Numbered from the stretch's first letter, positions 16,161 through 25,802 are shown. The stretch: DNA of 64,000 nucleotides from Eggerthella timonensis (GCF_900184265.1 NZ_FXXA01000002.1:1072734-1136733); one strand, 5' to 3'. Numbers and translations: made by a program. The notes: generated by a model not told the origin, from the sequence alone.

Positions 16161-16763
16161 TTAGAACGCCTTGAAGGAGGTCTTCGGGCAGAAGCAGATG
16201 GGGCACTTCTCGAAGTTCTCGCCCTTGTGGATGTAACCGCAGATGGGGCACAGGTAGAACGCATCGTCGTCGGGAGCGTCGATGTCGTTGTACGCCGCCA
16301 GGTAGCGCTCGGCGTGCACGGACTCGGCCAGCTTGGCGCGGGTGAACACCTGCACGGCCTTGGTGTTGCCCTCTTCCTGCGCCTTCTTGATGAACGCCGG
16401 GTACATGTCGGAGGTCTCGAAGATCTCGCCCTGAGCGCCCATGATGAGGTTCAGGTCGGTCTGCACGCCCTCGGCCTCAGGGGCGGCCGGCTTCTCGAAG
16501 CCCGGCTCCATCTCGGCGACGAGCGCGTACTCGAGGCCGATGTGGATCTGCTCGGCGGCCGAAGTGGCCTCGAACAGGCGAGCGATCTGGTCGTAGCCCT
16601 GCTCCTTGGCGGCCTTGGCGAACGCGGCGTACTTGGCAGAGGCGCCGGTCTCGCCACCGATGGCGGCCTTCAGGTTGTCGAGCGTGGTGCCGACTTCGCA
16701 GGTGCCGAAGCCGTCCATGTTCGTGGAATTGTCAGCGGTGGGGATCTCGGAACGTACCTTCAT
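16161..16763 (-). CDS. Rubrerythrin
   Basis: 200 residues from the ATG at 16763, with AAGGAG eight bases upstream. The N-terminal di-iron four-helix domain has the ExxH motifs (GGETGASAKYAAFAK, AAEQIHIGLEYA, AKLAESVHAERYLAA). The C-terminal rubredoxin-like domain has CPICGYIHKG and CPICFCPK for one FeS4 centre. The protein reduces hydrogen peroxide in anaerobes using rubredoxin-type electron donors. A Fur/PerR-like palindrome lies just upstream, consistent with iron- or peroxide-responsive control. Confidence 0.95.
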   Translation of the reverse strand: MKVRSEIPTADNSTNMDGFGTCEVGTTLDNLKAAIGGETGASAKYAAFAKAAKEQGYDQIARLFEATSAAEQIHIGLEYALVAEMEPGFEKPAAPEAEGVQTDLNLIMGAQGEIFETSDMYPAFIKKAQEEGNTKAVQVFTRAKLAESVHAERYLAAYNDIDAPDDDAFYLCPICGYIHKGENFEKCPICFCPKTSFKAF

Positions 16764-16809
16764 GAGCAAATCTCCTTCTCGTCTTACGTTTTCGTCTGTG
16801 CCCTCTTAA

Positions 16810-16824
16810 TGAGAATCAATCTCA
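16810..16824. promoter_or_regulatory. Fur/PerR-type box upstream of rubrerythrin
   Basis: TGAGAATCAATCTCA, an inverted repeat in a longer AT-rich run of AATGAGAATC-like units (about 16807-16835), 47-61 bp upstream of the rubrerythrin ATG. It resembles 7-1-7 Fur-family boxes. No Fur-family gene is in the window, so the assignment is by sequence likeness only. Confidence 0.55.
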
Positions 16825-16915
16825 ATAAGAATCATACCCCCAACGACAACGCCGCGCAAGGGGGTAATCGAACCAGTTTCCCGATTCGCACAACGTCCAC
16901 AATGTGGGCGCTCGA

Positions 16916-18340
16916 TCACCTGACCGCTTCGATGACGTCGAGGAGTTCTTGGCGGTTCGTGGCGCCGGTCTTCGCGTAGATGTGCTTGATGTGGGTTTGG
17001 ACGGTGCTCTTGGCGATGAACAGCTCGTCGCAGATGAAGGGGACGTTGCGTCCCTTCGACAGGAGGCGCACCACGTCTTGCTCGCGCTTCGAGATGCCGT
17101 AGCGCTGCGCGAACGCTGCAAGCGCGGCCTCGTCCTCGTGGGCGAGTGCGGCAGGCATCGGCGGTTCAAGTTTGAAAACGTTCGAGGCGTCTCCTGGTTC
17201 GTTCGCGAACAGGTCGCCCTTCGCGACCGCCCACAGGACGAGCGCGAGCAGGAACAGGCCCAGCACCGCCGTGGTTTGCAGCGGGCTTTCCGTCACGGCG
17301 AAGATGCCGCCGGAAAGCAGGCGCCCTGCGGCAAGGCCCGCGAACAGCGGTGCGCACGCCCAAGCCGCCGCTTGCGCGGCGTTCCACGAGAACTTCTGGA
17401 TGTGGTTGCCGATGATAATCCAGTAGTAGACGAAGAACACGCTGAACCCGGCCGCGACGAGAGCGGCTCCCCACAGGGCAAACGGCTCGGGCGTCCAGGC
17501 GATCAGCACCAGGCCGAGCGCCATGAGCGGCGGCACGGGCTTGTACGCCGAGTTGGAGTCTTCCACGAACCCCTTGCGTCCTTTGTGCAGCGACAGCAGC
17601 ACGATGCCTGCGATCGAGAGCGCGGCGGCGCGGGCGGGCAATCCGAGCGCGCTGTCGTCCGGCATCTCGACACCGGCCGAAAGCGATGCGAGCGCGCTGT
17701 AGGTGAGCGCGGTGACCAGGAACGACGGCGCGAAGCGAACCGGATTGGTCTGCGAGCCAACCGCCGCGTCGGGTCGTTCGGCATCCTCGCAGCCGGGAAG
17801 CTCGGACGGCTCGGGCAGGCAGGCGGTGGCGGCGAGGGGCAGGGCGGCCATGACCGCGAACGCGACCGGAGCGGCAAGCAGCGCGAGCACGAGCAGGCCC
17901 CCGAGGGCGCAGATAACCGACGCAGCGCTCATGGCGATCCGCCGGCGAAGCGGCAGCACGCCGAAGCGTCGGACGAGCGCCGTCAGGCAGAAGGGGAGCG
18001 CCGCCCAGGCGACGCATGACGCTGCCGTTTCCACCAGCGCGTCGCCGACAAGGAACAGGGCGAGCGCGCACAGGGCCAACGCGGCGCTCGCCGCCCACAG
18101 CCATCCGCGGCGGGGGAAGCTCGCGTCCCGGCGGCTGGCTGTGAAGCAGAGGGCGAGGCCGACGAGCGCGGCAAGCGGCAGCGCCGAGCGCGCGGCGTCT
18201 TCGAGCCCGCCCGACGACGACGGGACGGAAGCGAGCGCCCCCAGCCCGAGCGCGTACGAGCCGAACGATGCCGACGCGCCCAGAAGACGCGCGTCGATGC
18301 ACTCGCTCATGTCCTTCAAGAACGTGCTGACGCTTGCCAT
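16916..18340 (-). CDS. Membrane-embedded LuxR-family transcriptional regulator
   Basis: 474 residues. About twelve hydrophobic helices fill residues 20-390. A C-terminal LuxR HTH follows (AAFAQRYGISKREQDVVRLL, then STVQTHIKHIYAKTGATN, about 405-470). It shares architecture, not close sequence, with the regulators at 1865, 40928 and 56289. It is divergent from the Tat-exported flavin reductase at 18573, its probable target. The ATG at 18340 is preceded by a G-rich ribosome site. Confidence 0.85.
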   Translation of the reverse strand: MASVSTFLKDMSECIDARLLGASASFGSYALGLGALASVPSSSGGLEDAARSALPLAALVGLALCFTASRRDASFPRRGWLWAASAALALCALALFLVGDALVETAASCVAWAALPFCLTALVRRFGVLPLRRRIAMSAASVICALGGLLVLALLAAPVAFAVMAALPLAATACLPEPSELPGCEDAERPDAAVGSQTNPVRFAPSFLVTALTYSALASLSAGVEMPDDSALGLPARAAALSIAGIVLLSLHKGRKGFVEDSNSAYKPVPPLMALGLVLIAWTPEPFALWGAALVAAGFSVFFVYYWIIIGNHIQKFSWNAAQAAAWACAPLFAGLAAGRLLSGGIFAVTESPLQTTAVLGLFLLALVLWAVAKGDLFANEPGDASNVFKLEPPMPAALAHEDEAALAAFAQRYGISKREQDVVRLLSKGRNVPFICDELFIAKSTVQTHIKHIYAKTGATNRQELLDVIEAVR

Positions 18341-18408
18341 ATGCCGTTGCCCCCTCCCCTCTGCAACTCATGTCTTTGTACCATATCCAACCCCCGGTGA
18401 GAGGGGGT

Positions 18409-18427
18409 GCGAGGGTAAATTCCCCTC
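18409..18427. promoter_or_regulatory. Candidate operator in the LuxR/flavin-reductase divergent promoter
   Basis: GCGAGGGTAAATTCCCCTC, an imperfect palindrome like that at 1763-1783 and in the same genetic setting. Confidence 0.3.
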
Positions 18428-18572
18428 TTTTTTAGGATAGCGAACGGGCCCTGCGCGGGGCGAAATCCCCCAGCAGCCGCGATGTGCCCGTGCGCGAACG
18501 GCTTCATGCTGGTTCCGTTGGTTGGCGAAGGCCTCGCAAGAGGGCGTGTGTCGTGAAAGAAGGAGGATGGGT

Positions 18573-20270
18573 ATGAAGTCGAAGGGAACATTGAGCCGTC
18601 GGAGCTTTCTCGGTTTAGGCGCGCTGGCAACCGCGGGCGTGGCGACGGCGGGACTTGCAGGGTGCTCGCCGCAGCAGAAGGCGGCCGACGCCGATGCGGC
18701 CGAATCGAACGCCGGAGCCGATTGGCTGGGCGCGCCCGAAGAGGTTGCCGCGTCGGATATCGTCGAAACCGTGGAGACGGACGTCGTGGTGATCGGCGGG
18801 GGCAACGCCGGGTTGTTCGCCGCCGCCGCGGCCGCCGAAGAGGGCGCGCGGGTGGTGCTGCTGGAGAAAACGCCGCAGGTGGGCGCCAACTGCCGCGAGT
18901 GGATCGGCGCGCTGGGCTCGTCGATGCAGCAGGAGAAGGGCGTCGAAATCGACAAGCACGAAGTGATCGAGCAGCTGTGCTTCTATGCGTCTCATCGCTG
19001 CGATCAGCGGCTCATCCGCCTGTGGGCCGATCATTCCGGCGAGACGGTCGACTGGCTCGACGCGGTGGTGCGCGAGCAGGACCCGAGTGCGTACGTGTTC
19101 CTGGAAACGGACGTCGGCGCCGAAGACCATGGCGCGTACAAGACGTTCGCGATGCAGCACAACGTGCAGAACGATGACGAGAAGCTGAAGAGCCTCGACT
19201 TCGTGGCGAAGAAGGTCGAAGAGCTGGGCGTGGACGTGCGGGTGTCGACGGCGATGAAGCAACTGGAGCGCGAGGACGGCGGAACGGGGCGCGTGAGCGG
19301 CGTGCTCGCGGAGTCGAAGGATGGCTACGTGCGCGTCAACGCGTCGAAGGGCGTGATCATCGCGACGGGCGGATATTGCAGCAACGTCGACATGATGACG
19401 GCGAAGAACAAGATGGCGGTGGATCACTGCACCGCGCTCGAGGCGCCGGGCGAGTCGAACAACGGAGACGGCATCCGCGCGGCTCTCTGGGCGGGTGCGG
19501 CCATGGACGAGCAGCCGACGGTGATGGTGTTCGACCGCGGCGGCGTTCCGGCAGGTGCGAAGGGCGGTTGCGCCTACACGCAACCGGGCATCATGACGCA
19601 CATCGGCAGCCAGCCCTTCCTCAAGGTGAACAAGGACGGCGAGCGCTTCTGCAACGAGAGCGTTCCGTACGATTTCATGTACGCAGCGGGCTCGTTGGAG
19701 CGCGATGGCGTGTACTGCGAGATTTGGGATGCGAACTGGGTGCAGCAGGTGGAACAGTTCCACACGCTGGCGTGCTCGCGCATCATCCCCAGCCCGACGG
19801 GCGGCCACGTGCAGATTTTCAACGTGGAGTCCGAAACGGGCATGATGGAGGAGACGTTGATCCCGGCGGGTGTGGTGGTGGAGTCCGACACGCTGGAAGG
19901 CCTGGCCGAGAAGCTGCAGATTCCCGCCAAGGCGTTCGTCGAAAGCGTCGAGCGCTACAACGAGCTGTGCGAGAAGGGCGTCGACGAGGACTTCGGTAAG
20001 GAGGGCTATCGCATGCTGCCGCTCGACACGCCCCCGTTCCGCGCGGCCACCATCGGCGGCCAGCTGCTGTGCACGCTCGACGGCTTGCGCGTGAACACCG
20101 ACTTGCAAGTGCTCGACGGAAACCACGACCCCATTCCCGGCCTGTACGCGGCGGGGAACGACTCAGGCGGGTTCTTCGCGAACAACTATCCCGAGCTGCT
20201 GCCCGGCGTCGCGTGCGGGCGCACGATCACCTTCGGCCGCCTCGCCGGCAAGACGGTGGCCGGCCTCTAG
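18573..20270 (+). CDS. Tat-exported FAD-dependent reductase (fumarate/urocanate reductase-like)
   Basis: 565 residues. LSRRSFLGLG (residues 7-16) is a Tat motif and LAGC a lipobox-like site. FAD-binding motif DVVVIGGGNAGLFAAAAAAE lies near residue 72. C-terminal features YAAGNDSGGFFANNYPELLPG and GRTITFGRLAGK are typical of the FAD_binding_2 reductases. It has no FMN-binding domain and no haem motifs. The start at 18573 is preferred over the ATG at 18567, which abuts AGGAGG directly. It is divergent from a membrane LuxR regulator. The electron acceptor is unknown and could be a dietary or host small molecule. Confidence 0.85.
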   Translation: MKSKGTLSRRSFLGLGALATAGVATAGLAGCSPQQKAADADAAESNAGADWLGAPEEVAASDIVETVETDVVVIGGGNAGLFAAAAAAEEGARVVLLEKTPQVGANCREWIGALGSSMQQEKGVEIDKHEVIEQLCFYASHRCDQRLIRLWADHSGETVDWLDAVVREQDPSAYVFLETDVGAEDHGAYKTFAMQHNVQNDDEKLKSLDFVAKKVEELGVDVRVSTAMKQLEREDGGTGRVSGVLAESKDGYVRVNASKGVIIATGGYCSNVDMMTAKNKMAVDHCTALEAPGESNNGDGIRAALWAGAAMDEQPTVMVFDRGGVPAGAKGGCAYTQPGIMTHIGSQPFLKVNKDGERFCNESVPYDFMYAAGSLERDGVYCEIWDANWVQQVEQFHTLACSRIIPSPTGGHVQIFNVESETGMMEETLIPAGVVVESDTLEGLAEKLQIPAKAFVESVERYNELCEKGVDEDFGKEGYRMLPLDTPPFRAATIGGQLLCTLDGLRVNTDLQVLDGNHDPIPGLYAAGNDSGGFFANNYPELLPGVACGRTITFGRLAGKTVAGL

Positions 20271-20302
20271 ACGATAGACGACGATCCTTCCCCTCCCTTG
20301 AA

Positions 20303-20340
20303 GAAGGGCCCGCGGCTTCGGTGCGAGCTGCGGGCCCTTC
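20303..20340 (+). terminator. Terminator after the flavin reductase
   Basis: GAAGGGCCCGC / GCGGGCCCTTC stem, 33 bases after the stop codon. It can act for both strands. Confidence 0.65.
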
Positions 20341-20433
20341 GGTGTGCCGGGGCGGCGCGGTAATGACCTTCCCGGCCTTCGGTGGTCATGCGGTCGTTGC
20401 AGCCGTGCATGCCGCTTCGCGCCCATCCGTCAG

Positions 20434-22494
20434 CTACGGCTCCACGACGTTGAAGAAGAACTCGTAGGAGACCAGGTGTTCCGTGAGCTTTTCCACGACG
20501 TCTTGATCGCCGTCGATGCGAATGTTCGCGGCTTGCGCCTCCTGGTCATTCTTCAAAATAGCGAACATGCCGAGCCGCGGCAGGGTGAGCGTGGCATCGG
20601 CTTCGTCGGCCTGGGTCCCGCGCTCGTACAGCACCACGCCGCTGCGCACCATCAGCAGGTACGGCTCCTCGTCGGTGAACGCGAGGTTCACGGTGAGGTT
20701 CAGATCGGCGGCCGCGTTCGCGTCCAACAGCACCCCAACATAGTCGAGCATCATGTCCGGCGTCATGGCGCGTAGGATGTCGGCGCTGCCAGTGGCGCGG
20801 AATCGCGGATCGGCATCCACGCCGTTGCGCAGCTCCAATGCGGCGGTGAGGTAGGCGTTGCGCCACGGACCCGACTCGGCCGCGTAGCCCAGCTGTTCGA
20901 GCGCGTCGGCGCACAGCAGGCGGGCGGGCTGGTTGGACGGGTCGGCGAACACGAGCAGGTTCGTCACTTCGGCCACCCATTGGTACTGGCCGTCGTCGAA
21001 GTCGGCCTGGGCCTTCGCCAGCACGGCATCCGCGTCGCCGAGGTACGCCGAGAGCTTCTGGGCGAATTCCTGCGGCGGCAACGCGTTCAGGTGCACGGGG
21101 TTCGCGTCGTACCAGCCCATGTACTTCTGGTAGACGGCTTTCGCGTTGTGCGCGACGGTGCCGTAGTACTGACGCGTATACCAGCTTTGCTCGAGCGCGG
21201 GCGGCAGTTGGATCAGGTGAGCGATCTCGTTGGACGTGAGCCCCTGGTTCAAGTACATGAGCGTCTGGTCGGTGATGAACTTGTACATCGCCGCCGTGTT
21301 CACGAGGTATTCGTTCAGCTCGTCGTTGCCCCAATGCGGCCAGTTGTGCGACTGGAACGTCACCTGCGCTTCGCTGCCGTAGCGCGCCCTTGCCTCCATG
21401 AGGTAGTTCGCCCACGCGTTGCCGTCGCGAACCTCGGCTCCGCGCAGGGTGTAGAGGTTGTGGAGCGTGCCGGTGCAGTTTTCAGCCATCCATAACGCTT
21501 TGAACTGGGGAAACCACGTATTCATCTCGGCCGGCGCCTCAGTGCCCGGCGTCATGTGGAACTCCATGAGTACGCCGTCCACCTCGCGTGTCTCGCCCGT
21601 GGAGACGATCTCGTCGTTCGGCGGAAGGTAGGTGACGGTGCCGGTCGATTGTCCCATGCCGATCCCGATGGCGAGCTTTCCCTGCGGGCCCGGCTCCAGG
21701 AACGTGCCGTACTGATATCCCGCGCGGCGGCCCATCGCGTTGCCGGCGTAGACGTTCTCGGACACGGCATGTTCGGCGAACTCGCTGGGAACGATGATCG
21801 GGATGTTGCGCGCGGCCACGTCCTCCTCGCTCACGATTCCCTTGATGCCGCCGTAGTGGTCGACGTGCGGATGGCTCATGACGATGCCGGTGACGGGTCG
21901 TTCGCCAAGATTCTCGGTCACTAAAGCGAAGGCTGCCCGCGAGCATTCGCAGCTCATGAGCGGGTCGAACACGATCCAACCGGTGTCGCCGCGCACGAAC
22001 GTGATGTTCGTCATGTCGTAGCCTCGTACCTGGTAAATGCCCTCTACGACCTCGAACAGACCGTACAGGTGGTTGAGCTGCGCATTACGCCAAAGGCTCG
22101 GGTTCGCGGTGTCGGGCGCATCGGCCGGCTGGCCGTCGGCTCCGTCCAGGAACGCGTAGGCTTTCTGGCTCCACACCGCTTTTCCGGTGTCGTCGACGAT
22201 TTCGAGCGCGTCGGGAGCGGCGATGAGGCCTCGAGTGGCGAACGCGCGCTCCTGCTCGTCGGAGAAGTCGAGCAGCGCGTATACCGCGTCGTTGGCGGCG
22301 CGCGTGGTTTCGGTTGCCGGCTTGGGATCGGCCGTAAGGCTGCGTGGAGCAAAGCCCTCAGCGCCGGATGGGTTGTCCCCTCCATTGGTGCCGCCGGTCG
22401 AGCAACCGCACACGGCAGCTCCGGCCACGAGTGCTCCCGTGGCGAACGTTCCGGCGATGAACGAGCGTCGATCGATGCGATGGTTGCAGGTCAT
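20434..22494 (-). CDS. Tat-exported alkylsulfatase (SdsA-like, metallo-beta-lactamase fold)
   Basis: 686 residues, the usual size of linear alkylsulfatases. A Tat signal (DRRSFIAGTF, residues 8-17) and a Cys-containing lipobox-like GCSTG precede the metallo-beta-lactamase domain, with the metal motif HPHVDHYGG near residue 205. Family-specific stretches ENCTGTLHNLYTLRGAEVRD and SHNWPHWGNDELNEYL follow, then a dimerisation domain and a C-terminal SCP2-like domain (about 565-686). Family members cleave the sulfate ester of long-chain alkyl sulfates such as SDS to alcohol and sulfate. It starts 10 bp after the surface protein gene upstream, so the two form an operon. The natural substrate may be host- or diet-derived sulfate esters. 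Confidence 0.88.
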   Translation of the reverse strand: MTCNHRIDRRSFIAGTFATGALVAGAAVCGCSTGGTNGGDNPSGAEGFAPRSLTADPKPATETTRAANDAVYALLDFSDEQERAFATRGLIAAPDALEIVDDTGKAVWSQKAYAFLDGADGQPADAPDTANPSLWRNAQLNHLYGLFEVVEGIYQVRGYDMTNITFVRGDTGWIVFDPLMSCECSRAAFALVTENLGERPVTGIVMSHPHVDHYGGIKGIVSEEDVAARNIPIIVPSEFAEHAVSENVYAGNAMGRRAGYQYGTFLEPGPQGKLAIGIGMGQSTGTVTYLPPNDEIVSTGETREVDGVLMEFHMTPGTEAPAEMNTWFPQFKALWMAENCTGTLHNLYTLRGAEVRDGNAWANYLMEARARYGSEAQVTFQSHNWPHWGNDELNEYLVNTAAMYKFITDQTLMYLNQGLTSNEIAHLIQLPPALEQSWYTRQYYGTVAHNAKAVYQKYMGWYDANPVHLNALPPQEFAQKLSAYLGDADAVLAKAQADFDDGQYQWVAEVTNLLVFADPSNQPARLLCADALEQLGYAAESGPWRNAYLTAALELRNGVDADPRFRATGSADILRAMTPDMMLDYVGVLLDANAAADLNLTVNLAFTDEEPYLLMVRSGVVLYERGTQADEADATLTLPRLGMFAILKNDQEAQAANIRIDGDQDVVEKLTEHLVSYEFFFNVVEP

Positions 22495-22504
22495 AGGAGT
22501 ATAC

Positions 22505-25330
22505 TCACTTTCCCTTGGGGTCGCGCAGCCGATGAAGCGAGAGCGAGATCGCTCCGATGGCCGCGGTCAGGAGCGCGCCGAGCATCGCCAGCCATCCGGC
22601 CGGCCAGTCGCCTGTAGGCGCAAGCGCAACGCCCGTGCCTCCGGGGGCGACAGCCGGCCCTGCGGGTTCCTCTGGGCCGGTGATCACGTGTTGGTCGTGG
22701 ATCGTGAACGTTCGGCTGAGCGCGTGGGCCGCGCCGACGTCCACCCAGGCCCCGTTCTCGAAGCGCTCGCGAGCGAACGTCGCCGTCAGCCGATAGGTGC
22801 CGTCGACCATGCCGCCCGTGGGCAGCATCCCCTCGAAGGGGTGTGCCGTCCAAGCGCCGTCGGCGATGACGGTGGCGTCGGAATCGGTCAGCAGCGCGAC
22901 GCTCCATGCGGAGGGGCGCAGCCGCTGCGTGCCCCATGGAGCGTTGATCGCGTCCTCTTCCGTGCCGCTCGCTGCGAACGATACGCTCGCGCCCGGCTCG
23001 AACAGCTGGCCGTCGTCGAATCCGCCCAGCGCGCAGGCTGCCGGGTCGGCGGGCGATGCCGGCTGTTGGCCGGGATCGACGACGCGCACCATGCAGTCCT
23101 GGTACGGCATGGTCGTTGACAGCGTGACGATGCCGTGCTCGTCGGCGCAGAGGTCGAACGCCTCCGCGGTGAGCAGCGTGTCGAGTACGTTTCCGAAGCG
23201 GTCGACCAGCTGCAGCTCGCCGAAGTTTCCGGAAGCCACCGTGATGGTGAGCCGCTGAGCCGAATTGAGCCAAGCGCCCGATGCCGTCAGGTTGCCGCGT
23301 GCATCCTGCACGTGCACGCTCGTCTCGGGTGTCTGCTCGATGCCGAGGGTGTGGGTCTGCGGACTCACACCCTCCATCATGACCAGCATCGGCTGATTCC
23401 TCAGCTTCTCGTCGTAGTGGTAGGGGCTCGTGTTCGCGGTGGCCATTCGTTTGGACAGTTCTTTGGAGCTCTGGTCCAGGCGGTAATGGGTCAGGTCGGC
23501 CACGTAATCATAGGTGAAGCACCAGCTGCCCACCATGCCGGGATGATTGAAATGCTCGCTGACGTCGTGCGTGGTCGCTGCCGACTTCCATTTCATGGTG
23601 AGCGCGGTGGTGGTGCTCGGCGGCAGCAGGCTCGCGTCCATGCCGCCGTAATTAACCAGGTAGGGGATGAGATCCTGCCCACCCGACAGCGCGTAGGATT
23701 GGGGGCTGACCAGCTTGGCGAACGACGAGGCGTCGTCGATGAGCCGGTAGTTCGCGTCCCTGGTGACCACCAGGTTGTACCAGTCCTGGTTCATGGTGGA
23801 GTAGTCCCAGTAGTTCGTGCCGCGCGGCGTGTGCTCGGAGTCGCGCTGGTACACGATCAGGTCGTTGTGCTTAAGCGGGCCGTGGTCGGTCTGCATGAGC
23901 AAGAACGGCGTGCTCGAGCCTATCGGCTTGCCCTGGTAGGCCAGCATCGAAGGCCGTGTCCAAGAAGCCCCGATCTTGAGGTCCTTCGGCCGGGAGAACG
24001 CCAGGTAATGGCCGTACATGTGCGTCGTTCCGCCGTTCGAGTAGTTGATATCCGCCAGCACTTCGAAGTCGTAGGGGCGCATGAGGCCGCCACCGTATTC
24101 CTGCATCTGCGCGGAAAGGTCGTTCACGGCCTGCACGACTTGGTTGGCCACTGTTTCCTGCTCGGTGAGGTACTTCGCGGGGACCTTCTTGTCGGGCGCG
24201 ACGGACGCCTGGTAGTCCACCCAGAGCCGGTTCACGTAGGAAAGGCGCGCGAAGGCGGCCATGCACTCGTTGGCTTGCGCGGTCAGCGCGGCGAACTTCT
24301 GGTGCTCGAAGGCCTGCGTCTGGTTGCACACCGAGTTGGCTTCCTGCAGCAGGAAGAGTTGCGGGAGGTCGCCTGCGTCGGCGGTGACTCCGAAGCTGGG
24401 GTACGCCTTGCAGCACACCGAGGCGAGCTTGCGGATGTCGCTTGCGAACGAGATGGGATCGCCTACCTTCGTCGGGTCGAACTTGTCGGTGAAGTTCTCC
24501 AGGTAGCCCTGCATCTTCGTCTCGTACATGGCGGCGTTCGGGTCGCCCGACTCCTTTGCCTCGCTCAAGTCCGCCGCCGCCTGAAGGTAGTGCTGATAGT
24601 CGTTGTAGGCGTCGGTGTACTTCTGCGCCAGCTCGGTGAGCGTGCGGCGGTCGGTGGCCCATTGGTTCGTGGAGATGAGGCTCTCGAGGTGCAGGATGTC
24701 GCTTTCCAGCTGGTCTCCGAGGTTCTTGATGTCCTCGTCGACGACGGCCAGTTCGTCGAGGATCTCGTTGCAGAGCTTCTCGAGCTCGCGGTCGCCCTTG
24801 CCGGAGGGCAGCGTGAGCAGGTCGCCCGCTTTGGAGAAGATGTTGTAGCCGGTCTTCTCGGCCGCGTAGTCGAGCGTTGCCACGATGGCGCTGTCGGCGA
24901 AGTCGATGGCCTCGTCGGCCAGCTTCGTGATGAGGTACTCGCCGGGTCCGCGCACCTCGGGGCCGCCGCTGTCGGCGGTGGGAGCGGGCTGGGCGTCGGA
25001 GCTGCTCGCTGGCGCGCTGTCGGCATCGCCGGCAGGGGCCGCTGCGGGGCCGTCGGCGGGGTTCGTTGCAGGGTCGTCAGCTGGATCGTCGACTCGATCG
25101 GCGGGCGTGCCGTTCGTCGGCTCGGCTGCGGGGTCGGCCGGCAGTCCCTCGTCCGGGTTGTCCGGGGAAGGGGCGTCCTGCGGCTTCGGCGCATCGCCTT
25201 CTTGTTGCTCGGCGAACGCGGCGCCCGCGCCGGCTCCGGGGAACGGAGCGACGAGGGCGACCATGCTCAGCGCAAGCAGGAGGCAGAGCGTTGAGCGCAG
25301 GGATTGGGATGTTCGCTTGCTCGGTTTCAT
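22505..25330 (-). CDS. Large sortase-anchored surface protein of unknown function
   Basis: 941 residues from the ATG at 25330, which has GAGGAG six bases upstream. A signal peptide (about 1-42, LCLLLALSMVALVAPFPGAGAGAAFA) leads to an acidic, Pro/Ala-rich linker (about 45-125). The long helical region (about 130-420) is rich in E, D, L and Q, and a mixed domain and C-terminal beta-rich segments follow. The end has LAPTGDW, a hydrophobic helix and a basic tail (RLRDPKGK), a variant LPxTG sorting signal. I do not recognise the middle domains. It is co-transcribed with the alkylsulfatase, so it may bind substrate or tether activity at the cell surface. Confidence 0.8.
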   Translation of the reverse strand: MKPSKRTSQSLRSTLCLLLALSMVALVAPFPGAGAGAAFAEQQEGDAPKPQDAPSPDNPDEGLPADPAAEPTNGTPADRVDDPADDPATNPADGPAAAPAGDADSAPASSSDAQPAPTADSGGPEVRGPGEYLITKLADEAIDFADSAIVATLDYAAEKTGYNIFSKAGDLLTLPSGKGDRELEKLCNEILDELAVVDEDIKNLGDQLESDILHLESLISTNQWATDRRTLTELAQKYTDAYNDYQHYLQAAADLSEAKESGDPNAAMYETKMQGYLENFTDKFDPTKVGDPISFASDIRKLASVCCKAYPSFGVTADAGDLPQLFLLQEANSVCNQTQAFEHQKFAALTAQANECMAAFARLSYVNRLWVDYQASVAPDKKVPAKYLTEQETVANQVVQAVNDLSAQMQEYGGGLMRPYDFEVLADINYSNGGTTHMYGHYLAFSRPKDLKIGASWTRPSMLAYQGKPIGSSTPFLLMQTDHGPLKHNDLIVYQRDSEHTPRGTNYWDYSTMNQDWYNLVVTRDANYRLIDDASSFAKLVSPQSYALSGGQDLIPYLVNYGGMDASLLPPSTTTALTMKWKSAATTHDVSEHFNHPGMVGSWCFTYDYVADLTHYRLDQSSKELSKRMATANTSPYHYDEKLRNQPMLVMMEGVSPQTHTLGIEQTPETSVHVQDARGNLTASGAWLNSAQRLTITVASGNFGELQLVDRFGNVLDTLLTAEAFDLCADEHGIVTLSTTMPYQDCMVRVVDPGQQPASPADPAACALGGFDDGQLFEPGASVSFAASGTEEDAINAPWGTQRLRPSAWSVALLTDSDATVIADGAWTAHPFEGMLPTGGMVDGTYRLTATFARERFENGAWVDVGAAHALSRTFTIHDQHVITGPEEPAGPAVAPGGTGVALAPTGDWPAGWLAMLGALLTAAIGAISLSLHRLRDPKGK

Positions 25331-25427
25331 GGACATCTCCTCGGTGTCTGACGCGAACGGTTCGGGCTAGGTGTGGCGGCGGACGATCCTGCGATCTGCG
25401 GCGATGCCGATGCTCGTGCGGCGGCGT

Positions 25428-25802
25428 TCATGAAGAAGCTCCTTGGACGGGGTCGGGAGAAGGCTCGTCGGCGGGAGGGGGCGGAGGCTCGCCGACGAGC
25501 GCTTCCCGCAGGTCGGTTCCCATCTGACGGACGCGAGCCGCTTCGAGCTCGGTCAGGTAGCCGGAGCGCACGGCCATCTCCAGGTAGTAGCGCACTTCGT
25601 CGATGGCGGCTGAGGCCTCGCGAGCGCGGGACGCCTGGGCGGCGTCCGCCAAATCTTCCAGATCGCGCGCCGCCATGCCTGCGCGCACGCCGGCGGCCAG
25701 CATCTCGGCGGCAAGAGGAAAGCGCTCGGGCTTCTCGCGCAAGTACCGCACCAGTTCGGCCACGCGGATGGCGAAGTCGAATGCGTCGTTTGATCGGTTC
25801 AT
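25428..25802 (-). CDS. Small four-helix-bundle protein (S23/TIGR02436-like)
   Basis: 124 residues with a good AGGAGG seven bases before the ATG. The helical core (FDFAIRVAELVRYLREKPER, then LAAEMLAAGVRAGMAARDLE, then AIDEVRYYLEMAVRSGYL) matches the look of the four-helix bundle family found as 23S rRNA intervening-sequence proteins and as the accessory protein of retroelements. No reverse transcriptase or rRNA gene is nearby. A proline-rich tail ends the protein. It lies about 100 bp upstream of the surface protein on the same strand. Function unknown. Confidence 0.65.
   Translation of the reverse strand: MNRSNDAFDFAIRVAELVRYLREKPERFPLAAEMLAAGVRAGMAARDLEDLADAAQASRAREASAAIDEVRYYLEMAVRSGYLTELEAARVRQMGTDLREALVGEPPPPPADEPSPDPVQGASS

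Noticed and set aside
25428-25802. Diversity-generating retroelement or retron suggested by the four-helix protein and nearby inverted repeats
   Set aside because: No reverse transcriptase, template repeat or variable region was found in the window.
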